The notes beneath the pieces are model-generated. The model was not told the DNA's origin, made no database searches, and saw only the letters and a list, made by a program, of their open reading frames with translations. 64,000 bases of DNA from Spirosoma linguale DSM 74 (lineage in GTDB: Bacteria; Bacteroidota; Bacteroidia; Cytophagales; Spirosomataceae), in the NCBI GenBank assembly GCA_000024525.1, contig CP001769.1, positions 5,055,001-5,119,000 of the forward strand, given 5' to 3'. This document shows, in pieces, positions 55,381-64,000 of this stretch. A program made the translations under genes and the position numbers. Every line of letters starts with the position of its first letter. Within the stretch, counting starts at the first letter, position 1.

Positions 55381-55631
55381 CTAACCGTCAGCTTATTATC
55401 AAGCGATACCCAACGGATTTTGAAGTCAATCTTTGCGGCATCCTGTCCTGTGAGCGGAAAGTTTCTGGCGTTGGCCGCAAAATTGGCTTTAGCGGTTTCG
55501 GCTACTCCGTCAAAAACCCCCAGGGCGTGTACACCTGGCTCCCAAGCTTTGTTTGGGTTAAGTGACTCATCCTGGCAACCGACCAGCAGCATAACTGCCG
55601 CCGTTAATGAATATAAAAATAGTTGTTTCAT
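54939..55631 (-). CDS. Surface lipoprotein of the fifth SusC/SusD operon (unknown family)
   Basis: The protein has 230 residues. The lipobox LLVGC lipidates Cys19. The mature part has KIDFKIRWVSLDNKLTVSKI, VDMIESYTDPDGNPKTV, a Gly-rich LGGGGK, then TANRQWNAFSL, ITWELTTTDGLVF and a CRLNFTVR end. The strand-rich pattern suggests a sandwich fold. I know no named family. It lies 70 bp after the SusD gene and is likely a surface substrate binder. Its 3' 442 bp is duplicated at the far end of the island. Confidence 0.75.
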   Translation of the reverse strand: MKQLFLYSLTAAVMLLVGCQDESLNPNKAWEPGVHALGVFDGVAETAKANFAANARNFPLTGQDAAKIDFKIRWVSLDNKLTVSKIVIKVDMIESYTDPDGNPKTVSLGGGGKVVKTIDAPTANRQWNAFSLAPADIYALYKDATVKYDKVNAVKVFENPARPRPAGARLQGAQVVGGKTVANADAFVITWELTTTDGLVFKVWNEDSICLDPTPVSQANSNCRLNFTVR

Positions 55632-55701
55632 TGCTGTCGTTATCTGGTTAATCCACCGGCTACGTGCTTATGCATATTCGTAGCTGGTGGCTATGATTTT
55701 C

Positions 55702-57438
55702 CTAGTACTCCCACTTAACTTTTACCTTGTCCCAGAAAATTGGATCCCGGTCGAAAATCACATCGGCAACGTATTTAGCTGCATTCGGATTCAGGGCACC
55801 TTCAGACTGCGGATAGGGTAAGCGAAGCGCATACTGACGGGGTGGCTTTGAAATTGGAGCCTGAATCCCTACCGAGAACTGTTTGAACTGGCTTTGAATG
55901 GGGTAGCCGGTTCGGCGCTGTAAGTTCCAGATATCCATACCCTGTCCCCAGGAGCAGAACCAGATTTGCTTGGCGACCACGTTCAATTTTGACTGGGCGG
56001 ATGTAGCCGCATCATACAAATCCAGCCATGCTTTTACATAGGCATCCACTTCGGTCTGGGCCGGTGCTTTGGCACGGGTGGGATCTGATTTAAGGCCTTG
56101 AGCCACAACCACGGCAATCTGCTCACGCATAGCAGCTTCAAAAAGAGCTCTGGGGTCACCTGTTACACCAGTTCCGTCCAGAATAGCTTCCACCTGATAA
56201 TATTTCGTGTTCCAGCTATGGATCAGTGGCCACATACCATCGCCACCAAAGTTCAGCGATGCCTGACCCGTCAGCGCTACAGCAGGTACGCTCCGATCAG
56301 AATAAACGCCACCCGCCGGATAGGTGCCGGGGGCCGTCCGTAGTGGACCATCAGCAGCAGCACCCGATACATCGGCCCGATCGCGTCCGAAGTAACCGGC
56401 GATGTAAGCCAGATCAGCAGTAGGAATAGCTCCGGTGATACCAAATACGCTCTTGTATTCATCGAGGAATGACGCCCGGAGCGGCAGGTACGATCCACCA
56501 AACGGCGTGGTACCCCGGTCGGTTGGGTTGTTTTGGTCCAGAATCCGTGATGTTTGCCGGTAGAAGTAGAAAGGCAGACGTGGATCTTTATTCAGAATCA
56601 TTTCGCCCATCAACTGGTGGTTGATGTAGTTAGGATCAGACGTACCCGTGTAGGTAATAAACCAGGGGTGGGTGTTGCGCTCGGGTGAAATCTGCTTGGA
56701 ATACAGGTAGGACCAGTTTTGCGCTGGTGTTGAAATAAATCCACCTGCGTCGAAAGCCGCCTTCAATTCAGCATTACCATTGGTACGGCCTTTGCGCGAG
56801 TTAAGTAACAAACGCAGCTTAACCGTTCTGGCAATGCGCGTCCAGGTCGTTGCATTACCTCCACCCATGTAGTCATTGATTACGGCAACGGGCTGGGGTT
56901 TAGCCAGTTCCACAACGGCCTGATCGCACAGTTTAATCAGATCCTCGTAAATAGCTGCGTCCTTATCGAATACAGGGGATGTATTCTGTTGGGCTGCATT
57001 ACCTTTCCAGGCTTCTGTGTACGGCATATCGCCAAACATATCCACATAGTTACCCATCGCATAGGCCTTGAGCACTAGGGCAATTCCCCGATAGCGGGGA
57101 TTCTTACCGTCTTCCGTAGCCCGCAGCATCTCCTCCATGTTCTGCATATTTCGATACGCATCATTCCAAGTGGTCTGGAAGTCAGTATTGCTCAGGTTGT
57201 AGGAGGTGGTTGCATTACTGGAATTCCACAAACCCGCAAAACTCATCGCACCGCTATTGACACTCGTAAACGCGTCACGAGCGGCATTTTCAGCTACCGG
57301 CAACAGCAGACCCAGCGAACCAGTTGCCGGTTTGTTGGGATCTGTATTGATATCCAGATCGGTATAGTTACACGAGCTGGCTATGCTTATAACTCCAGCC
57401 AGTGCCAGTGTCCTGACAATGTTTTTAGTATTGATCAT
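55702..57438 (-). CDS. SusD/RagB-family surface lipoprotein (pair 5, SusD-like_2 type)
   Basis: The protein has 578 residues, longer than SusD and like the SusD-like_2 branch. Lipidation is at Cys23 (ASSC). The helices FAGLWNSSNATTSYNL, MGNYVDMFGDMPYTEAW, TRIARTVKLRLLLNSRKG and IWFCSWGQGMDIWNLQRRTG with the end LRLPYPQSEGALNP are typical of the branch. It is placed 63 bp downstream of its SusC. No catalytic genes are linked, so the ligand is unknown. Confidence 0.92.
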   Translation of the reverse strand: MINTKNIVRTLALAGVISIASSCNYTDLDINTDPNKPATGSLGLLLPVAENAARDAFTSVNSGAMSFAGLWNSSNATTSYNLSNTDFQTTWNDAYRNMQNMEEMLRATEDGKNPRYRGIALVLKAYAMGNYVDMFGDMPYTEAWKGNAAQQNTSPVFDKDAAIYEDLIKLCDQAVVELAKPQPVAVINDYMGGGNATTWTRIARTVKLRLLLNSRKGRTNGNAELKAAFDAGGFISTPAQNWSYLYSKQISPERNTHPWFITYTGTSDPNYINHQLMGEMILNKDPRLPFYFYRQTSRILDQNNPTDRGTTPFGGSYLPLRASFLDEYKSVFGITGAIPTADLAYIAGYFGRDRADVSGAAADGPLRTAPGTYPAGGVYSDRSVPAVALTGQASLNFGGDGMWPLIHSWNTKYYQVEAILDGTGVTGDPRALFEAAMREQIAVVVAQGLKSDPTRAKAPAQTEVDAYVKAWLDLYDAATSAQSKLNVVAKQIWFCSWGQGMDIWNLQRRTGYPIQSQFKQFSVGIQAPISKPPRQYALRLPYPQSEGALNPNAAKYVADVIFDRDPIFWDKVKVKWEY

Positions 57439-57501
57439 TGTAACTGCTTAGTTAGAATTTTTAATGAGGGAGATGTATCAGACAACTCTCCCCGATCGTA
57501 G

Positions 57502-60500
57502 TTAGAATGAAGCATTGAGGTTAATACCGAAACGGCGCGTGGATGGCGAAGCGCCCAGGTCAAAGCCCTGGATGTTCGAATCGGCGAAGTTTGACAGTAC
57601 TTCAGGGTCGAAGTTCAGCCCTTTCAGCATGTTAGGCGCGTAGAACCACAGGTTACGACCCGATACTGACAGACGCATGCTGCCAAATACCTTAGCATAC
57701 CGCTTCAGGAAGGCTTTAGGTACACTATAGCCCAGCGATACTTCGCGTAAGCGCACGACCGTAGCGTCGTAAATGTTTACCTCGTCAGCACCGTAAGCAC
57801 CGTATCCATCCGTAAAGTGATACTGGAAGGCCGACATGGCGATGGTGTTTTTTATCGGCTGACCATTGTCACCTACAAGTGGCTTGTAGGTAGCCGGATC
57901 ACCCAGTACACCCGGAATTACCCGCATACCTTCGCGATCTTCGGAGTTCTTGAGCTGGCCACGCAGCAGCAGCGAAGCAGCCGTGCTGGAGAACAGGCTA
58001 CCACCGGCTTTGTAGTCCATCAAAACACTCAACGAGAAATTTTTGAAGTTTACCGTATTGGTCCAGCCTACCTGGTATTTCGTATTAGGGTCGCCAATAA
58101 TGTCTGACTTAGCAGCCCGGATCGGAAGACCTGTGCTTGGGTTAATCAACAGGTTACCCGCATCATCCCGAGCATTCTTCGAACCGATGATCTGCCCATA
58201 CGGCAAGCCGTTCCGGAAAATGGTTCCCAGCGAAGAAAGGCCCGTGCCACCAATGAAAATTTCACCACCGGGACCAGCATCCTCCACTTTCGACTTAATA
58301 CTTGTGTATGCAAAGTACGATGTCCAGGTCAGGCCATTAGCCATCCGTAGCGGAACGAGCGTCAGGCCAATCTCCCAACCTTTGTTCGAGATTTTACCGG
58401 CGTTCGTTATTTCAGTAGCAAAGCCTGATGTACGGGGTAGCTCCCGGGTAACAATCAGGTCAGTCGATACCCGATCAAAGTAAGCTGCGTCAATACCAAT
58501 ACGGCTATTAAAGAACTGGAGTTCAGTACCTAACTCCACCTCCGATGTAAACTCAGGCTTCAAATTGACGTTGTTCAACTGGCTTGGCAGGTTGGCCGTT
58601 GAAATGGCGGTACCGTTGTAGAACGTACGACCCAAGTTATAGGCTGTAAATACCTGATAGGGCGAAGCATCCTTACCCACTTTGGCGTAGTTGGCCCGCA
58701 GTTTACCCAGATTGATAATGTTCTTGGGCAGGTTCAGCACGTCGGAGAAGACAAACGAACCGGATACGGCCGGGTAGTAGTAGCTGTTATTTTTAGCTGG
58801 CAGTGTCGATGACTGGTCATTACGAACCGAAGCCGTCAGGAACAGGAAGTTGCCGTAACCCAGCGTTAACTCACTGAAGATTCCGTATAAACGGCGCTGG
58901 CTCCGGTAATCGGCCGCGTTCTGGTTCAGTGTACCGCCAATTGTCAGGATGTTTGGATCAATAACGGGCGCTCCACTAACTGAAGATTCCGTATAGGTCC
59001 GCTGGTTCGGGTTGAAACCAACCAGTAACTTGGCATTGATCTTTTCCGAAAAATCGTGCTGCGCTGTAGCAAGAAAGGTAAAATCGATTTCTGTATTCGT
59101 CAAATCTGTCCGGGACACCGAACCGAGCGGAGAAAACGAACCACCGGGACGGAGGACATTTTTGCGGGTTTCTGAATACGTATTTATTCCACCACGGGCG
59201 GTGAAGTTCAGCCAGGGCGTAACGTCATAGCTCAACGTCATATTTCCATAAACCCGGTTCACGCTGGAGTTATAGAGGTTATACTTAGCGGTCCAGAGCG
59301 GGTTATCGAGCGCCCGGTAGAATACGTTTGAACCATCTACGGGGTTTTCAAACGGATAGCCGTTCAGGTCGAAGTTACGGGGAAGATAGAACAAACGGCT
59401 GTAGATAGAACCGGCAGAAGCCAGCCCGCCGTAGTCAGCGTAGTAACCAGCACCCGACTGTGGACTTTGCTGATTGGTATTCGTATATGCTACGCTACCG
59501 GCTACGTTTACTTTGTTGGTGAGGGTAGCATTACCACCAAAGCTCAGGGTGGTACGGTCCGTGAATGAGTTTGGAATAATACCCTCATTTTTGGTTCGTG
59601 AGACCGACGCGTTCAGCGATGTTTTATCACCGGTAGAGGTGATCTGAATACCATTTTCCATCACTTTACCCGTCCGGAAAAAGCCGCCAATAATATCGTA
59701 AGGCTTGAGTGGCACCGCAATACCCCGGCCGTTTGACTGGAGCAATTCAGGGAAAGCCGATTGGTAGCGGGCAGCACCATAGGGTACCGTTGCATCGACC
59801 AATGGATGAGGAATGGTACCCGCCGGATAATCCGGATCAACTACTTTTGAATACCGCTCAAAACCCAGGCCGGCGTTGATGCGGTCAACCTCCGATGGGA
59901 AAACAGTTCCCCAGTTTCCGATAAACCCACCGTTGTAGGTCTGGTTGGAGCCCTGCGTATAGGTGTTCTGGTAATCAGGAACCGTTGATACGTTTTCGAC
60001 TGAGTACGAGGTGTTGAAATTAATCTCAAGACCTTTCCGCGCCGACTTGCTACCCGATTTGGTTGTGATAACAATAACGCCGTTGGCAGCCCGTGAGCCA
60101 TATAACGCCGATGCAGCCGCACCCTTCAGTACGGTCATCGCTTCAATGTTGTTCGGGTCAATGTCGTATGCCCGGTTTGTTGTTACAGTGTTTGTGTTGT
60201 AGCCCTGGCTACCATTTTGTGGAGTATTTACAGAGTTATCGAAAGGAATACCATCGACAACGAACAGCGGCTGGTTGTTACCTGTGAAGGAGTTGTTACC
60301 CCGGATGGTAATCCGCGTACCCGCACCGGGTGCTCCGTTACCGGCCGTGATATTTACCCCCGGTACTTTACCCGATAAGGCCCGCAGCGGGTCCGGCTCC
60401 GACCGTTGCTGGAGCACATCTCCTTTTACGTTGGAGACGGCATAGGCCAGTGCTTTCTTATCCCGTTGCTGGCCCAGAGCCGTTACAACCACTTCACCCA

Positions 60501-60807
60501 ATTGCTTGGCGTCGTTCGCCAGTTTAACGTCAATAACGGAACGGTTGCCGATTTCGATTTCCTGCGAAGCCGCTCCAACAAAGCTGAATACCAGCGTTCC
60601 CCCTTTTGTCGGGACATTGAGTGAGTAGGCACCGTTAGCATCGCTATTCGTTCCCCGGGCCACTCCCTTCAACACAACAGATACACCCGGTAAAGGCGTA
60701 CCATCTTCGGCGGCCGTAACCTTACCTGTAATTGTTCGTTCCTGAGCCCAGGCTGGAAGCCAGAATGAGCATACCAGAAGTAAGCTCATCAGTAAAATTT
60801 TCCTCAT
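57502..60807 (-). CDS. SusC/RagA-family TonB-dependent transporter (pair 5)
   Basis: The protein has 1101 residues, the largest transporter here. A signal peptide ends at AWAQ. The domain order is regulatory-like (GVSVVLKGVARGTNSDANG), TonB-box-like LGEVVVTALG, plug (TIRGNNSFTGNNQPLFVVDG, ALYGSRAANGVIVITTKSG) and barrel ending in FGINLNASF. The VVVTALG-type box marks a branch distinct from pairs 1-3. A strong promoter match lies upstream (60849-60879). Its operon is SusC, SusD, lipoprotein. Confidence 0.93.
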   Translation of the reverse strand: MRKILLMSLLLVCSFWLPAWAQERTITGKVTAAEDGTPLPGVSVVLKGVARGTNSDANGAYSLNVPTKGGTLVFSFVGAASQEIEIGNRSVIDVKLANDAKQLGEVVVTALGQQRDKKALAYAVSNVKGDVLQQRSEPDPLRALSGKVPGVNITAGNGAPGAGTRITIRGNNSFTGNNQPLFVVDGIPFDNSVNTPQNGSQGYNTNTVTTNRAYDIDPNNIEAMTVLKGAAASALYGSRAANGVIVITTKSGSKSARKGLEINFNTSYSVENVSTVPDYQNTYTQGSNQTYNGGFIGNWGTVFPSEVDRINAGLGFERYSKVVDPDYPAGTIPHPLVDATVPYGAARYQSAFPELLQSNGRGIAVPLKPYDIIGGFFRTGKVMENGIQITSTGDKTSLNASVSRTKNEGIIPNSFTDRTTLSFGGNATLTNKVNVAGSVAYTNTNQQSPQSGAGYYADYGGLASAGSIYSRLFYLPRNFDLNGYPFENPVDGSNVFYRALDNPLWTAKYNLYNSSVNRVYGNMTLSYDVTPWLNFTARGGINTYSETRKNVLRPGGSFSPLGSVSRTDLTNTEIDFTFLATAQHDFSEKINAKLLVGFNPNQRTYTESSVSGAPVIDPNILTIGGTLNQNAADYRSQRRLYGIFSELTLGYGNFLFLTASVRNDQSSTLPAKNNSYYYPAVSGSFVFSDVLNLPKNIINLGKLRANYAKVGKDASPYQVFTAYNLGRTFYNGTAISTANLPSQLNNVNLKPEFTSEVELGTELQFFNSRIGIDAAYFDRVSTDLIVTRELPRTSGFATEITNAGKISNKGWEIGLTLVPLRMANGLTWTSYFAYTSIKSKVEDAGPGGEIFIGGTGLSSLGTIFRNGLPYGQIIGSKNARDDAGNLLINPSTGLPIRAAKSDIIGDPNTKYQVGWTNTVNFKNFSLSVLMDYKAGGSLFSSTAASLLLRGQLKNSEDREGMRVIPGVLGDPATYKPLVGDNGQPIKNTIAMSAFQYHFTDGYGAYGADEVNIYDATVVRLREVSLGYSVPKAFLKRYAKVFGSMRLSVSGRNLWFYAPNMLKGLNFDPEVLSNFADSNIQGFDLGASPSTRRFGINLNASF

Positions 60808-60848
60808 AAATACAGCTGTTTAGTAAGTTAAGAAATGAGTACTTTCCA

Positions 60849-60879
60849 CAAAAGTATATCAAGCACTACATTTATCAAA
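60849..60879 (-). promoter_or_regulatory. Promoter of SusC/SusD pair 5
   Basis: On the minus strand TTTG (60876-60879) and TACTTTTG (60849-60856) are separated by 19 bp, matching the TTTG-N19-TAnnTTTG consensus. The -7 box is 41 bp upstream of the SusC start. Confidence 0.55.
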
Positions 60880-61134
60880 ATTTCCCTTAATAGCCTTATT
60901 ACATACCATAAAGAACATATATTATTTATTGTTCAAAATATTATTCCGAGTTTCCACACCTTCTTCAGCCTATTACAGTATTAAAATTGCGTTAAATGGC
61001 CGTATTTATACTTAAACAAATAAAACAGTATGGCTTCGCAGTAGCGTATAAACTGAATTATTGCTTCAAATAATAGTTAATGAGTTTACATCTATCATCA
61101 GAACGTTATACTTTTTCATTAAACACTTCAAACA

Positions 61135-61166
61135 AAAAATGCTGAACTACACAGTTCAGCATTTTT
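61135..61166 (-). terminator. Terminator of the patatin gene
   Basis: Arms AAAAATGCTGAACT (61135-61148) and AGTTCAGCATTTTT (61153-61166) are perfect 14-bp complements with loop acac. The T-run on the minus strand is clear. It lies 20 bp past the patatin stop. Confidence 0.85.
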
Positions 61167-61185
61167 ACCCCTTCTATAGTATAAT

Positions 61186-61965
61186 CTATAATGTCTCCAG
61201 TGTTGGCTTATCTAACGATCTATTAATCTCGGCAGCCATGGATCGAGTATATTGATAGCCGATTCGAAACAGCTCTCGGGCTTTACTGATATCCGTGGTT
61301 GTATACTGCGCTAGTTGCGGAGGTTCGATCAGCACATTACACTTCGCGAAACGGTCCCTTGTTTTACTTTGGACGGCCAGCACCAGACTTCGTTCTATAA
61401 CCCCACGCATCGACGTAATAGGCTTTCTCGGCCCTAATACATTGCAGTGTGAGCCAATCAAAAAGTCGACTTTATTCTCGATCACATCGACCGGCAAGTT
61501 GTTAAGTACGCCCCCATCCACAAACTGTCGCTTATGGATAAGCATAGGCTCAAAAATGCCCGGCAAACAACAGGAAGCCAGAACGGGCCGGATCAGCTCA
61601 CCCGTCTCGAAAACGACCTGCTCCCCGGCGTTCAGATCGACAGCAACAACATGCAGCGGAATCTTCAACCCTTCGAACGTATCGTGTGGGATGTATTTCT
61701 TATAAAGATCAACCACGTTATCCAGCCGAAGTAGACCCATGCGGTTCCAGGCGGGCCGCAGATGACGCATAAACGAAGAAGATTCAATGATTTTCAGGCT
61801 TTCGTCGGGTGAGTAGCCCTGCGCCAGCAGCGCACCGGCAATCGCTCCGGCACTGGTACCGGCGAGCTGGTCGAACTGTAGCCCCATTTCCTGAAGGGCC
61901 TTGATAATGCCCAGATGGGCGATACCACGCGCTCCTCCTCCTGATAATACTAACCCTATTTTCAT
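61186..61965 (-). CDS. Patatin-like phospholipase
   Basis: The protein has 259 residues, the compact bacterial form. The motifs are GGGARG for the oxyanion hole (LSGGGARGIAHLG), the nucleophile Ser38 in GTSAG, and the catalytic Asp150 in DGG (FVDGGVLNNLPV). All are in order, so it should be an active lipid acyl hydrolase of the cytoplasm or inner face of the membrane (RssA-type). It is a single gene with its own terminator. It ends near SusC pair 5 but is not part of that operon. Confidence 0.9.
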   Translation of the reverse strand: MKIGLVLSGGGARGIAHLGIIKALQEMGLQFDQLAGTSAGAIAGALLAQGYSPDESLKIIESSSFMRHLRPAWNRMGLLRLDNVVDLYKKYIPHDTFEGLKIPLHVVAVDLNAGEQVVFETGELIRPVLASCCLPGIFEPMLIHKRQFVDGGVLNNLPVDVIENKVDFLIGSHCNVLGPRKPITSMRGVIERSLVLAVQSKTRDRFAKCNVLIEPPQLAQYTTTDISKARELFRIGYQYTRSMAAEINRSLDKPTLETL

Positions 61966-62030
61966 AGCTCAAATAGATCACTCAAACAACTTCTTAACGG
62001 CAGGTGTATGAAATTGGTTTTTGACGCTCG

Positions 62031-62909
62031 TTACAACAACTCAGTCAGGGTACCCTTCTCGTTTACCCGGATACCTTTTTCGGTACGCTCAACGGTGGCC
62101 GCTTCATAAACGGGGTCGTGATCGAAGACCAGCAGCCAGTTTTCATCAACCGCCCGGTTAAGAAACTGTGTTTTCTCGTCCATCGTCAGCAGTGGCCGAA
62201 CGTCGTAACCCATAACGTAAGGAACGGGCACGTGGGCGACCGACGGAATCAGATCAGCGCAAAATACGACGGTGCGCGGCTGACCCGTGCTTCCCACGAG
62301 CTGAAACATCGGCAGCGTCATTTTCTCGGTGTGCCCGTCCATGTACAGTAAGTCAACACCGGGCAGGTTCAGGTCTTCTTTATCCGTAAAGCGAAGTTGG
62401 CCGTTGGCCTGGAGGGGCATGAAGTTCTCGCGCAGATAGGTGGCCCGCTCACGGGGGTTAGGGTTCGTTGCCCAATCCCACTGCCCGCTATGGCTCCAGT
62501 AAGCGGCCTTCGGAAACGTGGCTTCGAGTGTTGTACGCCCCGCATCGGCATAGCGAACAGCCCCGCCCGCGTGGTCGAAATGCAGGTGAGTCAATAACAC
62601 ATCGGTCACGTCGTTTACCGAATAACCGGCCTTCTCAACCGCACCGGTTAGGGTTTTTCCGTTGGGCAGATCATAAAAACCAAAAAATTTAGCGTCCTGC
62701 TTATCGCCAGTACCAGTATCGACGATCATAAGGCGGTTGCCATTTTCAACGAGTAAACAGCGTAAGGCCCAGTCGCAGAGATTTCGGTCATCGGCGGGGC
62801 ACTGTTTCTGCCAGATGGTTTTTGGCACAACGCCAAACATGGCTCCTCCATCCAGTTTAAAAGGGCCAATATCAATGGGTCTGATGGTCATATACGAGAT
62901 TTTTGGCAA
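62031..62909 (-). CDS. MBL-fold metallo-hydrolase
   Basis: The protein has 292 residues (or 286 from MTIRPIDIG at 62891). The metal motif HxHxDH is His108, His110, Asp112, His113 in LLTHLHFDHAGG. Further ligands are expected in GQWDWATNPNPRE, MDGHTEKM and the Asp/His tail. No signal peptide is present. The sequence type is near the metallo-beta-lactamase-like lactonases and esterases, but the substrate cannot be read. It is divergent from the AraC regulator, so the latter may control it. Confidence 0.85.
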   Translation of the reverse strand: MPKISYMTIRPIDIGPFKLDGGAMFGVVPKTIWQKQCPADDRNLCDWALRCLLVENGNRLMIVDTGTGDKQDAKFFGFYDLPNGKTLTGAVEKAGYSVNDVTDVLLTHLHFDHAGGAVRYADAGRTTLEATFPKAAYWSHSGQWDWATNPNPRERATYLRENFMPLQANGQLRFTDKEDLNLPGVDLLYMDGHTEKMTLPMFQLVGSTGQPRTVVFCADLIPSVAHVPVPYVMGYDVRPLLTMDEKTQFLNRAVDENWLLVFDHDPVYEAATVERTEKGIRVNEKGTLTELL

Positions 62910-63091
62910 GTTATACTTTTCCGCTAATTGCCAAAAAACGCATTTCTTCGTATGGGAGTGTCACTTACCCTATGTACTGTTCATTGATTAGCGTAACTCT
63001 GGAATACACTGGCAATCAGCTTTCCGGGCCGGACTACTCGTTCGGTTACTTTTTGCCAAAAAAATACGTTCAACGGCTAATTCACTACTGT

Positions 63092-63967
63092 ATGTTCTAT
63101 ACCTATCACGAACCCAAAACAGAAGGCACGCTAAATCTTATCTGCCAGGAAGCTTCGTTCGGACGGCAGTTCTTCAAGGAACGCCAAAGCCGACTGCTGA
63201 CTATTGCCTGGAATACTGGCCCTGATCAAACGGTCACGATTGACGGTATTGATTTCCTTTTTCCGACGCAAACGATAGTCCCCTTCATGGTTAACCAAAC
63301 CGTTAACTTTGCACGTCCTGTCGATATCGTAGCCTGGCAATTTGACCGGGCGTTTTACTGCATTGTCGATCACGACAAAGAAGTTTCCTGCGTTGGGTTT
63401 TTGTTTTACGGGGCCAAAGACCCCCTTTTTCTTCGCCTGGACGACAGTGAGCAGCATAAGTTCAACGCCTTGCTGACAGTTTTTTTCGATGAGTTTTCGA
63501 CCCACGATACCATACAGGGCGAAATGCTCCGAATGCTGCTGAAACGTCTGATCATTAAGCTTACCCGCCTGGCTAAAGGCCAGTACCTTGATCCTGAGTT
63601 AAGCGAGAAAGACCTCGATATTGTCCGCCGGTTCAATCTGCTGGTTGAAATTAATTACCGCCGACTGCACGCTGTGAGCGACTACGCCGATCTGCTGAAC
63701 AAATCCCCCAAAACGCTGTCTAACCTGTTTGGGCTTTATAATCAGAAAAGTCCATTGCAACTTATTCACGAACGAATAGCCCTGGAAGCCAAACGGTTAC
63801 TACTCTACACAGATAAATCGACCAAAGAAATTGCCTTTGAGCTAGGCTTCGAGGAAGTCCCGCATTTCAGTCGTTTTTTCAAGAAGCAGGTTAATCTGTC
63901 CCCATCGGAGTTTAAGGAGCAGCTCAAACGCAGCCTTGCGGCTTATTCGCCGGTCGGGAAGAATTGA
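63092..63967 (+). CDS. AraC-family transcriptional regulator
   Basis: ATG 63092 (MFYTYHEPKTEGTLN) is my preferred start, as longer forms (62972, 62903) would overlap the promoter region or the start of the divergent MBL gene. The protein has 291 residues. The N-terminal cupin-like sensing part has FKERQSRLLTIAWNTGPDQT and FARPVDIVAWQF. The C-terminal double helix-turn-helix runs from about 180 to 285, with YADLLNKSPKTLSNLF and STKEIAFELGFEEVPHFSRFFK. It likely regulates the divergent MBL gene or nearby genes. A -7-like TACTTTTTG is near 63049. Confidence 0.82.
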   Translation: MFYTYHEPKTEGTLNLICQEASFGRQFFKERQSRLLTIAWNTGPDQTVTIDGIDFLFPTQTIVPFMVNQTVNFARPVDIVAWQFDRAFYCIVDHDKEVSCVGFLFYGAKDPLFLRLDDSEQHKFNALLTVFFDEFSTHDTIQGEMLRMLLKRLIIKLTRLAKGQYLDPELSEKDLDIVRRFNLLVEINYRRLHAVSDYADLLNKSPKTLSNLFGLYNQKSPLQLIHERIALEAKRLLLYTDKSTKEIAFELGFEEVPHFSRFFKKQVNLSPSEFKEQLKRSLAAYSPVGKN

Positions 63968-64000
63968 TAACAGGGCGGGCAGTCTAGTCATTTTTATGCG

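Larger units (their letters stand above)
60808..61185. other. Intergenic region before SusC pair 5
   Basis: 378 bp without a gene. It holds the promoter above and the terminator of the patatin gene (61135-61166). The rest is A+T-rich and featureless. Confidence 0.6.

Noticed and set aside
61061..61255. 64-residue plus-strand ORF
   Set aside because: It runs through the patatin terminator hairpin and into the opposite strand of the patatin gene.
1..64000. CRISPR arrays, tRNA and rRNA genes
   Set aside because: No regularly spaced short repeats were seen apart from the IS21 end sites, and no cloverleaf or rRNA-like sequence was recognised by eye.

Overview
The window looks like a chromosome segment of a Bacteroidota bacterium of the order Cytophagales, most likely Spirosoma or a close relative. 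The support is five SusC/SusD outer-membrane uptake pairs in 64 kb, a type IX secretion sorting tail on a secreted protease, TAnnTTTG-type promoter boxes, weak Shine-Dalgarno signals, and families common in that group (DUF4468, DUF1622, DUF2254, multi-PAS hybrid kinases). The genus is an inference. No rRNA, tRNA or CRISPR array was seen.

Layout. 1-9.8 kb is housekeeping and stress genes: a DinB-family tail, a five-PAS hybrid histidine kinase, a zinc alcohol dehydrogenase, a small membrane protein, a membrane-anchored short-chain dehydrogenase, DUF4468, endonuclease III and an OmpA-type protein. 10.3-20.4 kb holds two paralogous SusC/SusD pairs facing each other around a cyanophycinase-like (S51) peptidase. 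20.5-23.9 kb is a set of membrane proteins (DUF421, DUF1622, DUF2254). 24.4-32.7 kb is a minus-strand operon of SusC, SusD, two lipoproteins and a secreted M43 metalloprotease. 33.1-37.9 kb is a fourth SusC/SusD pair. 38.5-40.3 kb holds a redoxin convergent with a haem/copper-monooxygenase-like protein. 54.9-60.8 kb is a fifth SusC/SusD pair with a third lipoprotein gene. 61.2-64 kb has a patatin phospholipase, an MBL-fold hydrolase and an AraC regulator.

The stand-out region is 40.4-55.4 kb. A visibly A+T-rich island of about 14.1 kb lies between two 442-bp direct repeats (40404-40845 and 54939-55380) that I read as differing at one base. The repeats are the 3' part of the lipoprotein gene of the fifth SusC/SusD operon. 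The full gene remains on the right and a promoterless 3' copy lies on the left, as expected if a circular DNA integrated by a single crossover. The island encodes a class I lanthipeptide system: a 94-residue precursor with eight Cys, a LanC cyclase with a long C-terminal extension, a C39-peptidase ABC exporter, a dehydratase split into two translationally coupled genes, and an HlyD-type adaptor.

The adaptor gene is broken by a 2561-bp IS21-family element (51410-53970) with a 5-bp target duplication (gctac). Removing the element and one target copy restores one continuous reading frame of 430 codons. The maturation genes therefore look intact, while the export adaptor is probably inactive in this strain.
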